NCBI RefSeq assembly: GCF_963580165.1
Contig: NZ_CAUZLM010000005.1
Location: forward strand, 124,001 to 188,000
Origin: Fructobacillus evanidus
GTDB lineage: Bacteria; Bacillota; Bacilli; Lactobacillales; Lactobacillaceae
Reading direction: 5' to 3'
Length of the DNA stretch: 64,000 bases
In this document: positions 14,949-23,727 of the stretch, piece after piece
Layout of the letters: every line of letters starts with the position of its first letter
Position numbering within the stretch: the stretch's first letter is position 1
Notes under the pieces: model-generated
Seen by the model: only the letters and a program-made list of their open reading frames with translations
Database searches by the model: none
What the model was told of the DNA's origin: nothing
Program-made: the position numbers and the translations under genes

Positions 14949-16136
14949 TTAAGCCTCTTGTGATTTTAATGCAAGGTCATCATCTGCTAAAAAATCAGTC
15001 AAACGATCCATGGCCATTTCCAAATTAGCCGTACTTGTTGCATAACTAATCCGGAAATAACCTTCGCCACCGGGGCCAAAAGCATCCCCAGGCACAACGC
15101 CGACCCGGGCCTGCTCCGCCAAATCAGTACAGAATTCTAAGCTACTTTCGTAGTTCGCTGGAATTTTGGCAAAGATATAGAAAGCTCCCTCAGGGGTGAC
15201 TGCCTCAATGCCGGCTTTTTCAAGAGCGGCCAGCACCAAGTCCCGTCGTTCTTTATACACTTTTTTCATCGGCTCGATGTCATTAATTCCCACCGTGAAG
15301 GCCTCAATCGCTGCTTTTTGAACAATTGAAGACACATCGTAGCTATTAAAGACGTGAACCTTGGCAATCCCTTCCATCAAGGATGCGGGGGCGAAAATCA
15401 CCCCAAAACGCCAACCGGTCATCGCATGCGACTTGGACAAGCCATTAAAGACAATCGTCCGTTCCGGAATAAACTTCGCAATTGAACTATGCACCTTGTC
15501 ATAAGTAATTTCCGCATAAATTTCGTCGCTAATAACCGTCAAATCAAACTCGCGGGCAACGGCCGCCAAGGCCTCCAACTCATCGTCTTCATAACTGACA
15601 CCAGTTGGATTGCTGGGCGTCGTCAATAAAATCGTCTTTGCCTTTGGGTTTTCCTGAGCCTCCTGGCGGAGACGCTCAGGAGTCAGCTTGAAGTCATCGT
15701 TGGCCAGGTTGATATAGTCGACCTTCCCACCGGCGATACTAATCGCTCCTTGGTAAACTGGGAAAACCGGTGAAGGCAGGAAGACCTCATCGCCTGGTTC
15801 GAGCAATGCCAAGAAGACATCCAGGATGGCCTCACTCACGCCAATCGTCGTGACGACTTCCGTTTTGGCGTCGTAGAAAATTCCATACTTTTTCGCTACG
15901 AAGTCGGCTGCCGCTTGACGAACCGCCAAGGTTCCTAGCGGATCCGTATAGTGGGTGTCGTTTTCTTGAATCGCCCAAATCCCAGCTGATTTAATATGGT
16001 CGGGGGTATCGAAATCCGGTTCCCCGACGGTCAACTTAATGATGCCCGGAATGTCTTCAATTTGCTTACTAAAGGTTGAAATGCCCTCTGGTGGCATCGA
16101 CAAAATAGCATCGCGAATAATACTGTTTTGGTTCAT
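14949..16136 (-). CDS. Class I/II PLP-dependent aminotransferase
   Basis: 395 residues, fold-type I aminotransferase of the AraT/PatA-like branch. Visible features: cofactor-binding SEAI near 106, LLTTPSNPTG near 176 (substrate/PLP Asn), VISDEIYAE near 203 (Asp and Tyr), the catalytic lysine in FNGLSKSHAMTGWRFG near 235, and the C-terminal substrate arginine in EGYFRISYA near 368. Possible roles are aromatic or aspartate transamination, or N-acetyl-diaminopimelate aminotransferase; sequence alone does not decide. The ATG at 16136 has a GAGGTG site. It follows amidohydrolase 2 with a 174-base gap and precedes the PucR-type regulator. Deaminating amino acids freed by the peptidases would fit. 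Confidence 0.88.
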   Translation of the reverse strand: MNQNSIIRDAILSMPPEGISTFSKQIEDIPGIIKLTVGEPDFDTPDHIKSAGIWAIQENDTHYTDPLGTLAVRQAAADFVAKKYGIFYDAKTEVVTTIGVSEAILDVFLALLEPGDEVFLPSPVFPVYQGAISIAGGKVDYINLANDDFKLTPERLRQEAQENPKAKTILLTTPSNPTGVSYEDDELEALAAVAREFDLTVISDEIYAEITYDKVHSSIAKFIPERTIVFNGLSKSHAMTGWRFGVIFAPASLMEGIAKVHVFNSYDVSSIVQKAAIEAFTVGINDIEPMKKVYKERRDLVLAALEKAGIEAVTPEGAFYIFAKIPANYESSLEFCTDLAEQARVGVVPGDAFGPGGEGYFRISYATSTANLEMAMDRLTDFLADDDLALKSQEA

Positions 16137-16207
16137 TTTCACACCTCGATTCTTTTCATTCAGTTCATAACCAGCCAACACTCTTTTTTAATGACATCAA
16201 TCCAATT

Positions 16208-16280
16208 CGTTGTCTGCTTCCGCCTGTTAGGATAAGTTCTTTTTCATCAATCGCAACGAAACACAACGCCCCTAACAGTT
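16208..16280 (-). promoter_or_regulatory. Upstream region of aminotransferase with inverted repeat and shared 17-mer
   Basis: Contains the perfect inverted repeat CTGTTAGG / CCTAACAG (about 16224-16231 and 16271-16278), and inside it AATCGCAACGAAACACA at 16249-16265. The same 17 bases recur at 26117-26133 in the leader of the amino-acid permease. A possible -35 TTGCGA on the minus strand lies inside the motif. Likely an operator; the regulator is not known. Confidence 0.4.
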
Positions 16281-16310
16281 GAAAAGTAGCCAACGAAGTC
16301 GATTATCTAA

Positions 16311-17486
16311 TTAAAATTGGCGCTGACCAGCTTGATAAACCTGCTTGTCTGCTTGCTGAACGGCCTTGACGTCTGCCAATGGGTTGTCCTTCAAAACTAA
16401 GAAATCAGCGTACTTACCGGCAGCCAATTCACCATATTCCCCGAGCTTCATCAAGGTAGCTGAGTGATGGGAACTCGACAAAGCGTCAAAATTCGTCATG
16501 CCGAGCTGGTCGACCATGATTTCAAATTCCTTTGGCGTTTCATCAAAATTAGTAAATGGGCAGCCAGCGTCAGTTCCCAAGGTAAGCTTGACGCCCGCCT
16601 TGTAAGCCTTGCGGAAATTGCGGAAGCCAGCTTCTTTGACCTCCGCGTTCTTTTGAGCTTCCCAATCGGGGAGTTCATCGCTGTGGTCGACCATGCTTTG
16701 GACAACCAACAACGTTGGCGTCAGGTAGGTCCCCTGGTCGACCATCATCTGAATTTCTTCATCCGTCAGATAGTCCCCGTGCTCAATTGAATCAACCTTA
16801 GCCTTCAAGGCATTCATGATTCCTGGGTTCGCTTCAGCGTGGGCGGCCACGATACTGCCCTTGCTGTGAGTTTCTTCAACAGCGACCGCAATTTCAGGAA
16901 TCTTCAATTGTGGCTGGACCATGTTGTCGTTAATCGACATAACACCACCGGTCGCCATGACCTTGGTACACTGGGCCCCATCGGCAAAGTTTTCGCGAAC
17001 TTGTTTCCGCATTTCATCGGGTGAGTCCGTGACGTTGCCACCGTGGAACAAAATGCCGTGGCCACCGGACATGGTCATTGGTGCGCCGGAAGGCATGATT
17101 TGTGGTACCTTTTCCAACTTGCCTTCTCGTTGCAATTTAGCCAACGTTCGGTCAACCCCGTAGCTACTACCGCAACCGCGGACATAGGTTACGCCTGATT
17201 TCAACAATTGGCGCAAGTGCTCGACCGAGCGAACCGTGACGGTCACGATATCGGCGAACCCATCCCCATCATGGGTATTGGGATCCAAGGAAACGTGGGT
17301 ATGGGCATTAATCAAGCCGGGCATCACGTATTGGCCGTTCAAATCAACTGTTTCGCTGGCTGTTGGTGCTGTACCAGTGCCCGTTTCACTGATTTTGCCG
17401 TCATCATCGACCAAGAACCAGGCGTCCTTGGTGATTTCATCCTTGATGCCATCGAAAATGTTTGCATTTGTAAATACCGTACTCAT
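16311..17486 (-). CDS. Metal-dependent amidohydrolase (imidazolonepropionase/prolidase-like), copy 2
   Basis: 391 residues, clearly paralogous to the gene at 9252-10433 along its whole length. All metal-site elements are conserved: HTHVSLD near 60, Lys in CTKVMATGGV near 178, HAEANPG near 220, IEHG near 239, and GTDAGCPF near 309, with the same C-terminal ending QVYQAGQRQF. The ATG at 17486 follows AAAGGA; upstream in-frame codons lack a site. It starts 43 bases behind transporter 2 and is probably its operon partner. A Cys next to the final Asp loop (GCPF instead of GTPF) is the main local difference from copy 1. Confidence 0.86.
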   Translation of the reverse strand: MSTVFTNANIFDGIKDEITKDAWFLVDDDGKISETGTGTAPTASETVDLNGQYVMPGLINAHTHVSLDPNTHDGDGFADIVTVTVRSVEHLRQLLKSGVTYVRGCGSSYGVDRTLAKLQREGKLEKVPQIMPSGAPMTMSGGHGILFHGGNVTDSPDEMRKQVRENFADGAQCTKVMATGGVMSINDNMVQPQLKIPEIAVAVEETHSKGSIVAAHAEANPGIMNALKAKVDSIEHGDYLTDEEIQMMVDQGTYLTPTLLVVQSMVDHSDELPDWEAQKNAEVKEAGFRNFRKAYKAGVKLTLGTDAGCPFTNFDETPKEFEIMVDQLGMTNFDALSSSHHSATLMKLGEYGELAAGKYADFLVLKDNPLADVKAVQQADKQVYQAGQRQF

Positions 17487-17529
17487 AAGAATTAATCCTT
17501 TCTTTTGTTCAAAACAACAACTCAAATCA

Positions 17530-18702
17530 TTACAACAACTTCAAGAAAATCGAAGCGATAATCACGGAAGCAACGGAAACTGTGGCAAATCCACCGACCA
17601 GCATCTTTGGCAATGTGTTCGCCAAAATGTAGTTTTCCTCCTCCGGCGTTTGAGCCAAGTTCTTGGCCGACTCATGCGTCACAATGTAGTCAGCTGGGAA
17701 ACCAAAGAGTGCGGTTAGTGCACTGGCAAAGGCCATTTCTCGTGAGAAACCTAATGGCTTAGCCAGCAGGAAGGAAACGATAAACATGCCCAAGATTCCA
17801 AGAAGAATCATCGTCACGATTGGAATCAAAATGTTGACCAAGTTCTGTGGCGTGACGGTTGCCAAAAACGAGAAGATGTAGGAAAGCAGACCGTACATCA
17901 ACCAGTTAAAGACACCAGCCTTTTCCAACACATGGCTGGGAAGCAAACCGACCTGGTGACCGATAACCCCAAAGACCAAGCAAATGATGTAAGGATTAAT
18001 TGCATTCTTCATCAGTGCTGCGGCACCAAGAGCCAAGCCCGCCAGGGCCATGACCGTGAAAATCTGAAAGGCCGAGGTTTGATAAATCTTAGGTAGTCGA
18101 TCAACGAACTTTGGCTTACTTTCCTCCGGTTGTTCGGGTTCTGCAACCTCCTCGAATTCACCACGATGGTAATTCGTTAGCAGGCGCTTGCCCTCTTTCT
18201 TCAAAAGAAAGGCCGTTAGTGGGTAACCAATGATGCTGTGAACAACGAACATCGAAACCGGGAAGGAAACCAGGGCCGTGATGTGCGCCGCCTTTAGCCC
18301 ATTACTCATCAGAAAGGCGGCAACAATACCACCGGTCAACGGTGGCACACTGGCGATGACCGTCTTCCAGTTGAAAAGTAACAAGCCACCACCCATGGCC
18401 AATAGGGCTGTACCGGCAACGCCACACAGGGCAATCACGACAGCTCGCCATTGGTGGAGCAGCGTTTTAAAGTCCATCAACGTGCCCATGTGAACCAAGA
18501 GCGCTGCCTGAATCATGGTGGTAAAGGCTGGCGTAAAGGTCGCGGTGGTGGTCACGTTTTTTGGAACAATCGTCCAGTAACCAATTAAAAACAGCACGGC
18601 TGTGACAAAGACCGACGGGATGTAGGCCTTACTTAGCGTTGACACCCACTCCCCGACAAAGAGGAAGAGCATGATGACGCTAAGAGCAATGACAGTCTGC
18701 AT
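17530..18702 (-). CDS. Polytopic membrane transporter (GltS/ESS-like), copy 2
   Basis: 390 residues, paralogue of the protein at 10938-12113: same start (MxxVxxLxVIMLFLFVGEWVS), same VPPLTGGIVAAFLMSNG and FGFPADYIVTHES segments, and an identical C-terminal pattern ending in VASVIIASIF-KLL. About 10-11 membrane helices. The GAGGTGAT site fixes the ATG at 18702. The 61 in-frame upstream codons are non-coding leader. First gene of a probable minus-strand operon with amidohydrolase 2. Substrate unknown. Confidence 0.76.
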   Translation of the reverse strand: MQTVIALSVIMLFLFVGEWVSTLSKAYIPSVFVTAVLFLIGYWTIVPKNVTTTATFTPAFTTMIQAALLVHMGTLMDFKTLLHQWRAVVIALCGVAGTALLAMGGGLLLFNWKTVIASVPPLTGGIVAAFLMSNGLKAAHITALVSFPVSMFVVHSIIGYPLTAFLLKKEGKRLLTNYHRGEFEEVAEPEQPEESKPKFVDRLPKIYQTSAFQIFTVMALAGLALGAAALMKNAINPYIICLVFGVIGHQVGLLPSHVLEKAGVFNWLMYGLLSYIFSFLATVTPQNLVNILIPIVTMILLGILGMFIVSFLLAKPLGFSREMAFASALTALFGFPADYIVTHESAKNLAQTPEEENYILANTLPKMLVGGFATVSVASVIIASIFLKLL

Positions 18703-18950
18703 ATGAATCACCTCATTTCTTGCGTGGATTTGTATTGCTTGGTCCCCAGTATAGAGACTTCCCCAAAATAATAATTTGAACAAATAAACAAAAAATTCAT
18801 GCGCCCTCGTGAAAAATAGCCAAAAGAAATCAACACGTAATCTTCGGCTAAAATCAGCCCCCTGTTGAAAATTCATTCCAAACAATTGCTAAATTGGGAA
18901 TTGAAAGCCCTTTCTCTTTGACCTTTTCCACCGTTTTTTTTCGTTACACA
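18703..18950 (-). other. Leader region of the transporter 2 operon
   Basis: About 250 bases without a gene. On the minus strand there is a TATACT -10-like box near 18751 but no convincing -35, and a small GGCT...AGCC hairpin near 18853. No leader ORF or attenuator like the one before transporter 1 was found. Confidence 0.4.
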
Positions 18951-18953
18951 GAC

Positions 18954-19003
18954 GTAAAAAAACGCCCCTCCTCATCAACTTTTGGTTGATGAGGAAGAGC
19001 GCT
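18954..19003 (-). terminator. Terminator after HNH-like gene
   Basis: Long stem of about 16 bp, CGCCCCTCCTCATCAAC (18963-18979) with GTTGATGAGGAAGAGCG (18985-19001). A seven-base T run follows on the minus strand. Located 86 bases past the stop at 19089. Confidence 0.85.
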
Positions 19004-19088
19004 TACTCGATTATTTGTTGTTTTGGTGGTTTTTTCTGGCGGACGGTCGGCACATCCCTGGTCGTAAAGCCACTCAGACACCCCTAGG

Positions 19089-19622
19089 CTATTTTTTGAC
19101 CAATTCCTTGATAAAGATCATCAGCTTAAAGGTTTCATCGGCTGAAAGATAGGCCGTCTTGTAGCATGCCACTACCTCCGCCGGACTCGTTGGCTGTTCA
19201 CCCTCGATATACCACTTTTCAATTTGTGGCTTCAATTCCTTTTCCAATTCGGCATAGCCAAACTCTTGCTTGCTTTCAATGGCAATCAAGGCGTGCAGGA
19301 TGGCGTGCTCGATTAAGTTACAGTAGACCAAGCGAGTCTTTTGTTGACTAGCATAAGGATACTGTTCCACTTTAATCATGGCCGGATCGGCCAAGTTAAG
19401 GTACCGACTTTCATCGATATGATGGCAGTAAAGGCCCTCTGCCGTCCGATCAATCGCTGGATTTTTTGGCAAAGAATACGTTTCGCCAGCCAAAAAGGCC
19501 TGGTAGTTATCTTCAGCAAAGTAATTATCCTTGGCCGGACCGTACTTTTGTAAAAGTTCCGCCACGGCATCCGAATAGGATAATTTCAGCAATTGCATAT
19601 ATTGGTCGAGTTGTTCTGTCAT
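19089..19622 (-). CDS. Uncharacterised protein with HNH-like histidine motif
   Basis: 177 residues, no firm family. The middle shows CHHIDESRYLNLADP (about residue 66) followed by KTRLVYCNLIEHAILHALIA (about 98). The order His-His...Asn...His resembles a beta-beta-alpha-metal (HNH) nuclease core, and I have seen similar small proteins annotated only as hypothetical. The ATG at 19622 follows a GGAGA site; the 69 in-frame codons upstream lack one and read as non-coding. It is a single gene between the transporter operon and the arg operon leader, ending in its own terminator. Could be a housekeeping nuclease or a metal-binding protein. Confidence 0.6.
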   Translation of the reverse strand: MTEQLDQYMQLLKLSYSDAVAELLQKYGPAKDNYFAEDNYQAFLAGETYSLPKNPAIDRTAEGLYCHHIDESRYLNLADPAMIKVEQYPYASQQKTRLVYCNLIEHAILHALIAIESKQEFGYAELEKELKPQIEKWYIEGEQPTSPAEVVACYKTAYLSADETFKLMIFIKELVKK

Positions 19623-19857
19623 GGCATGTCTCCTTTTAGCTGTTGATAAACTTTCTTCCCCCATCTTACCGCAACAACCATAAAATTTCTGGTCAATCAC
19701 CTGTTTTACCAAAATTTTCCACTGAAAAATCAGCCTAATTCTAAATATTTTTTTATCAGCACCAAAGAATCCGTCAAAGTAGCGCCCAGACTGATTTTTC
19801 AGATGAATTTTAACCAAGAAAGAGCTCACATTTTTCTCACTTTTCTCTAATTAATGC

Positions 19858-19886
19858 TTGACAGGCGAAAAAATATTCATTATGCT
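19858..19886 (+). promoter_or_regulatory. Promoter of the arg operon
   Basis: Near-consensus TTGACA (19858-19863), 17-base spacer, TATGCT (19881-19886). Transcription would start near 19893 and run through the T-box leader. Confidence 0.85.
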
Positions 19887-19892
19887 GTTGTC

Positions 19893-20187
19893 AACAAGTT
19901 GGCGAAAAGCCAATGTTAATCAAAAAACGATGATCGGAAATTTTAGTTGACTTTGTTTTCACAGAAAAGCTGGATGTTAATTCGTGAGAACCGGCCAAAC
20001 AAACCAACTAAATCGTGCCCGTGAGTTATCTTTCGAAATGAGTAGAAAGAATCGGTCAATGGCCCGTTACCGCCAAAGTCTTTTTTGACTTGCTGAGCTG
20101 GGAGTGTGCAAACCTTCTAGGAACTGAGGTGGTACCGCGCAAAAACGCCCTCTGACAGAATAATCGTCTGTCAGAGGGCGTTTTTTT
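19893..20187 (+). promoter_or_regulatory. T-box leader RNA, probably tRNA-Arg specific
   Basis: About 295-base leader. The T-box core AACTGAGGTGGTACCGCG (20122-20139) is followed by a strong terminator (20141-20187). Stem I upper helix TTTAGTTG (19942-19949) pairs with CAACTAAA (20005-20012). Directly after its 3' strand, where other T-boxes hold the specifier, is CGT (20014-20016, Arg codon) followed by a purine. AGTAGA and GTGCAAACC segments fit Stem III and the pre-T-box region. The T-box class is certain. The Arg specificity is inferred from this register and from the arginine genes behind it: uncharged tRNA-Arg would prevent termination. Confidence 0.9.
20141..20187 (+). terminator. T-box regulatory terminator
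   Basis: Stem of about 13 bp: CGCCCTCTGACAG (20146-20158) with CTGTCAGAGGGCG (20168-20180), followed by seven T. It is the off-state hairpin that competes with the antiterminator containing the T-box core. Confidence 0.92.
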
Positions 20188-20218
20188 ATTTGATTTATCG
20201 GCTAGAGGAGAACAGATT

Positions 20219-21256
20219 ATGACAACAACAACATTTTTTCAAAACCAATTTTACGGTAAGAGCATTTTGAAGGAGACTGATTTATCAGTCAACGAACTAA
20301 ACTACTTGGTTGATTACGGCTTGCACTTAAAGGGACTGGCCAAGCAAAACATTCATACCAAGCTGTTGGCCGACAAGAACATCGCCTTGATTTTTGAAAA
20401 GAACTCAACGCGAACCATGTCCGCCTTTACTACGGCGGCCAACGAACTTGGCGCCCATCCCGTTTTCTTGGGCAAGGACGAAATCCACTTGTTCCACAAG
20501 GAATCGATTGAAGATACCGCTAAGGTTTTGGGTTCCATGTACGACGCCATTGAATTCCGTGGCTTCCGCCAATCAAGTGTCGAAGCCTTGGCTAAATACT
20601 CCGGCGTTCCCGTTTGGAACGGCCTAACGGATGACTGGCACCCAACGCAAACCATCCCCGACTTGATGACTATCAAGGAAAACTTCGGCCACTTAGCCGG
20701 CTTAAAGGTTGCCTACCTCGGTGATGGCCGCAACAACGTGGCCCACTCCTTACTAGTTGGTTGTGCGATGGCCGGCGTCAACGTTGCCATTGTTAGTCCG
20801 GAATCATTGCAACCGGCTGCTGAAGTCTTAGAAATTGCCCAGGGTTATGCCAAGGAAACCGGTGCTGAAATCACCATCACTTCTGACTTGGCCACCGGCT
20901 TAAAGGACGCCAACGTTGTCACCACCGATGTTTGGGTTTCCATGGGCGAGGATAACTGGAAGGAACGCATCGACTTACTCCTTCCTTACCAGGTCAACAT
21001 GAGCGCCTTGGCTATGACTGGCCACCTCGATGACGGTCAATTGATTGTCCTCCACTGCTTGCCTGCCTTCCACGACCTTCGGACCGAAGTTGGTAAGGAA
21101 GTTTACGTCAAGTATGGCCTCAAGGAAATGGAAATCACCGACGAGGTCTTCCAAAGCCAATACGGTCGCCAATTCGATGAAGCCGAAAACCGAAAGCACG
21201 GGATCAAGGCCATGATGGCCACCACACTCGGCACCCAATTTATTCCAAAAATTTAA
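20219..21256 (+). CDS. argF: Ornithine carbamoyltransferase
   Basis: 345 residues. Makes citrulline from ornithine and carbamoyl phosphate in the cytosol. Carbamoyl-phosphate loop FEKNSTRTM near 60, HPTQTIPD near 140, ornithine/SMG loop WVSMGE near 239, and catalytic HCLPAFHD near 278. The ATG at 20219 has a GAGGAGA site. First gene behind the T-box and ahead of argC-J-B-D. The placement and T-box control argue for the anabolic ArgF rather than the catabolic ArcB of the arginine deiminase pathway, though the two are hard to tell apart by sequence. Confidence 0.92.
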   Translation: MTTTTFFQNQFYGKSILKETDLSVNELNYLVDYGLHLKGLAKQNIHTKLLADKNIALIFEKNSTRTMSAFTTAANELGAHPVFLGKDEIHLFHKESIEDTAKVLGSMYDAIEFRGFRQSSVEALAKYSGVPVWNGLTDDWHPTQTIPDLMTIKENFGHLAGLKVAYLGDGRNNVAHSLLVGCAMAGVNVAIVSPESLQPAAEVLEIAQGYAKETGAEITITSDLATGLKDANVVTTDVWVSMGEDNWKERIDLLLPYQVNMSALAMTGHLDDGQLIVLHCLPAFHDLRTEVGKEVYVKYGLKEMEITDEVFQSQYGRQFDEAENRKHGIKAMMATTLGTQFIPKI

Positions 21257-21334
21257 AACCATTGATTGGCCAAGCAAGAGATTGATCTTCGCGGCCAGAA
21301 TTCCCATATTAGTAACACAGAAAGGAAGCTTGCT

Positions 21335-22366
21335 ATGAATGCCGCGATTACAGGCGTTACCGGTTATGCCGGCATGCAACTTTACGCCCTCTTACAAGAA
21401 CACCCCGAAGTCGAGACGATTAACGTCTACCAACACGATTTAGACGATGCTATCCCCCTTGTCGACCTCAACCCCCGTTTGAACTTGCCACATCCCCAGC
21501 TCGCCTATCCTTACGATAGCCAAGAAATCATGGCCAACAACGACCTGATTTTCCTAGCAACGCCGGCCGGGGTTGCCATCAATTTGGCCGAACCCTTCTT
21601 GAAGGCTCACTTCCCCGTGATTGACCTTTCCGGTGACTTCCGCCTGAAGGACCCAGCCGAATACGAGAAGTGGTACCACCTCAGCCCAGCTAAGGAAGCT
21701 GATTTGCAAAACGCCTACTACGGCTTGGCCGACATCTACGAAAATCCGGGTGCCTCATACATCGCCAACCCCGGCTGCTACGCAACGGCCACCCTCTTGG
21801 GATTAGCCCCCGCTGTCATGGGTGATTTGATCGATCCCGATTCGATTGTCGTCGATGCCAAATCAGGATTGTCCGGTGCCGGCAAGTCACTGAGCTCGTC
21901 ATCGCACTTTAGCCGATCAAACGAAAACCTACAGATTTACAAGGCGAACCAGCACAAGCATATTCCAGAAATCTTGGCCGAGCTCAGCAAGTGGAACCCA
22001 AAGGTTCAACACCTGCAATTCATGACCACCCTGGTCCCTATCGACCGCGGCATTATGGCCACGATTTATGCCAAGGTTAAGCCCGGCATTGACGAAATGG
22101 CGATTCTTAACTACTACCATGACCTCTATGATGAGGATCCATTCGTCCAAATTTGCGACGATTACCTGCCCGACATCAAGTCCGTCATCGGAACCAACAA
22201 CTGCAAGATTGGCCTGACCTTCAATCCCGTTACTGGTTACCTGACCATTGACTCCGTCATTGACAACATGCTTAAGGGCGCAGCCGGACAAGCCATCCAA
22301 AACATGAACCAGTTGCTGAACTACCCAGTAACTGCTGGATTGGAATTAACAGCCTTAGCCTTTTAA
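21335..22366 (+). CDS. argC: N-acetyl-gamma-glutamyl-phosphate reductase
   Basis: 343 residues. NADPH-dependent reduction of N-acetylglutamyl phosphate to the semialdehyde, third step of ornithine synthesis. N-terminal Rossmann motif TGVTGYAGMQL, the catalytic cysteine in YIANPGCYATA near 148, and substrate loop KSGLSGAGKS near 180. The catalytic His region HKHIPE lies near 208. The ATG at 21335 follows GAAAGGAAG and lies 78 bases after argF. It belongs to the same plus-strand operon. Confidence 0.93.
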   Translation: MNAAITGVTGYAGMQLYALLQEHPEVETINVYQHDLDDAIPLVDLNPRLNLPHPQLAYPYDSQEIMANNDLIFLATPAGVAINLAEPFLKAHFPVIDLSGDFRLKDPAEYEKWYHLSPAKEADLQNAYYGLADIYENPGASYIANPGCYATATLLGLAPAVMGDLIDPDSIVVDAKSGLSGAGKSLSSSSHFSRSNENLQIYKANQHKHIPEILAELSKWNPKVQHLQFMTTLVPIDRGIMATIYAKVKPGIDEMAILNYYHDLYDEDPFVQICDDYLPDIKSVIGTNNCKIGLTFNPVTGYLTIDSVIDNMLKGAAGQAIQNMNQLLNYPVTAGLELTALAF

Positions 22367-22383
22367 GGAGGGCTGAGTATAAG

Positions 22384-22434
22384 ATGTGGCCTGATAAGAT
22401 TTTTGGCGGGACCGGTCATAACGAGGTCGCTTAA
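22384..22434 (+). CDS. Possible 16-codon ORF between argC and argJ
   Basis: Begins at an ATG 13 bases behind a strong AAGGAGG site that overlaps the argC stop, and encodes 16 residues. The 160-base argC-argJ gap is longer than the other gaps in the operon. Spacing is poor and no homologue can be judged; it may be non-functional. The rest of the gap (22435-22500) shows nothing recognisable. Confidence 0.2.
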   Translation: MWPDKIFGGTGHNEVA

Positions 22435-22526
22435 ACCTTTGCATCGCCCCACCAATCCTACCAACACCTAGACCAAAATAAACAAACATTTAACCCCCTT
22501 TATATAGAAGAAAAGGAGAACTTCTT

Positions 22527-23723
22527 ATGCAAGAAATTGACTTTACCTGGCCCAAAGGTTTCCAAACGGGCACGGCCCATGCGGGCTTTAAAGAAGACCA
22601 ACAACTCGATATGGCCTGGATTGTTTCAGATGTTCCAGCCGTAGCCGCTGGCGTTTATACCAAAAACCAATTCCAAGCCGCTCCGGTGCAGTTCACCAAA
22701 AATCTGATTAACCAGAACCACGAGCTCCAAGCCATCGTGATTAATTCTGGTAATGCGAACTCTTTCACCGGCCAAGAAGGCTTGGAGCACGCAGCTGAAA
22801 CCCACCAACTGGCTGCCACTAAATTAGCCATCGACCCCGACCTCGTGGCCGTTGCCTCGACCGGTGTCATTGGTAAGCAACTGGAAATGGACAAAATTGA
22901 AAACGGCCTGGACCAATTAGGTTTGACCCCCGAATCCGACATTGCCCACGCCATTTTGACAACGGACTCCTGCGAAAAGAAGACCACGGTTTCCGTCATG
23001 GTTGCTGGCCAAGCCGTTACCATTACGGGGATTGCCAAGGGTTCTGGTATGATTCACCCAAACATGGGCACTACCTTAGGCTTTATTACCACGGATGCCA
23101 ACATCACGGGTGAAGCCCTCCAGGGTCTTCTATCCGACTTGATTCAATCTTCCTTCAATCAAATCACGGTCGATGGCTGCATGTCCACCAACGATATGGT
23201 CCTCGTCCTTGCTAACGGCCAAGCGGAAAACGCACTGCTTGACCAAAGTGCAGCACAAGCCGACGCCTTGGCTGATTTCAAAGCCGGACTAAAGGCGGTT
23301 TTGGTCGCATTGGCCAAGATGGTCGCTCAGGATGGCGAAGGATCCAACAAGTTTGTCCAAGCAACCGTTGTCAACGCTGCTTCAGTAGTTGAAGCCAACC
23401 AGGTTGCCCGGGCGATTGTCGGTTCCAACCTGATCAAGGCCATGCTCTTTGGCGAAGAAAACAATTGGGGTCGAATCGTCCAAGCCATTGGCCAAACCCA
23501 AGCGCAAATCAGCCCCAACCACCTCGATATTTTCTTGGCCGATGTGCCGCTCGTCAAGGACATCCAAAAAGTCTTGGCTGACCAAGACCAAGTAGCAGCC
23601 ATCCTTGCCCAAGATGAAATCGACTTGACCATTGACTTGCACGTTGGCGAAGCAACTGGCCAAGCCTGGGGCTGTGACTTGACCTACAAGTATGTTGAAA
23701 TCAACGCTGCCTACGAGGGTTAA
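22527..23723 (+). CDS. argJ: Bifunctional glutamate N-acetyltransferase / amino-acid acetyltransferase
   Basis: 398 residues, synthesised as a precursor that cleaves itself into alpha and beta chains. It recycles the acetyl group from N-acetylornithine to glutamate and may also use acetyl-CoA. The cleavage site is visible as MIHPNMGTTLGFITTDA near residues 174-190, where the Thr before Leu becomes the nucleophile. Oxyanion-hole region STGVIGKQL near 112. The ATG at 22527 has an AAAGGAG site. Together with argC, argB and argD it forms the cyclic ornithine pathway, so no argA or argE is needed. Confidence 0.93.
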   Translation: MQEIDFTWPKGFQTGTAHAGFKEDQQLDMAWIVSDVPAVAAGVYTKNQFQAAPVQFTKNLINQNHELQAIVINSGNANSFTGQEGLEHAAETHQLAATKLAIDPDLVAVASTGVIGKQLEMDKIENGLDQLGLTPESDIAHAILTTDSCEKKTTVSVMVAGQAVTITGIAKGSGMIHPNMGTTLGFITTDANITGEALQGLLSDLIQSSFNQITVDGCMSTNDMVLVLANGQAENALLDQSAAQADALADFKAGLKAVLVALAKMVAQDGEGSNKFVQATVVNAASVVEANQVARAIVGSNLIKAMLFGEENNWGRIVQAIGQTQAQISPNHLDIFLADVPLVKDIQKVLADQDQVAAILAQDEIDLTIDLHVGEATGQAWGCDLTYKYVEINAAYEG

Positions 23724-23727
23724 GACC

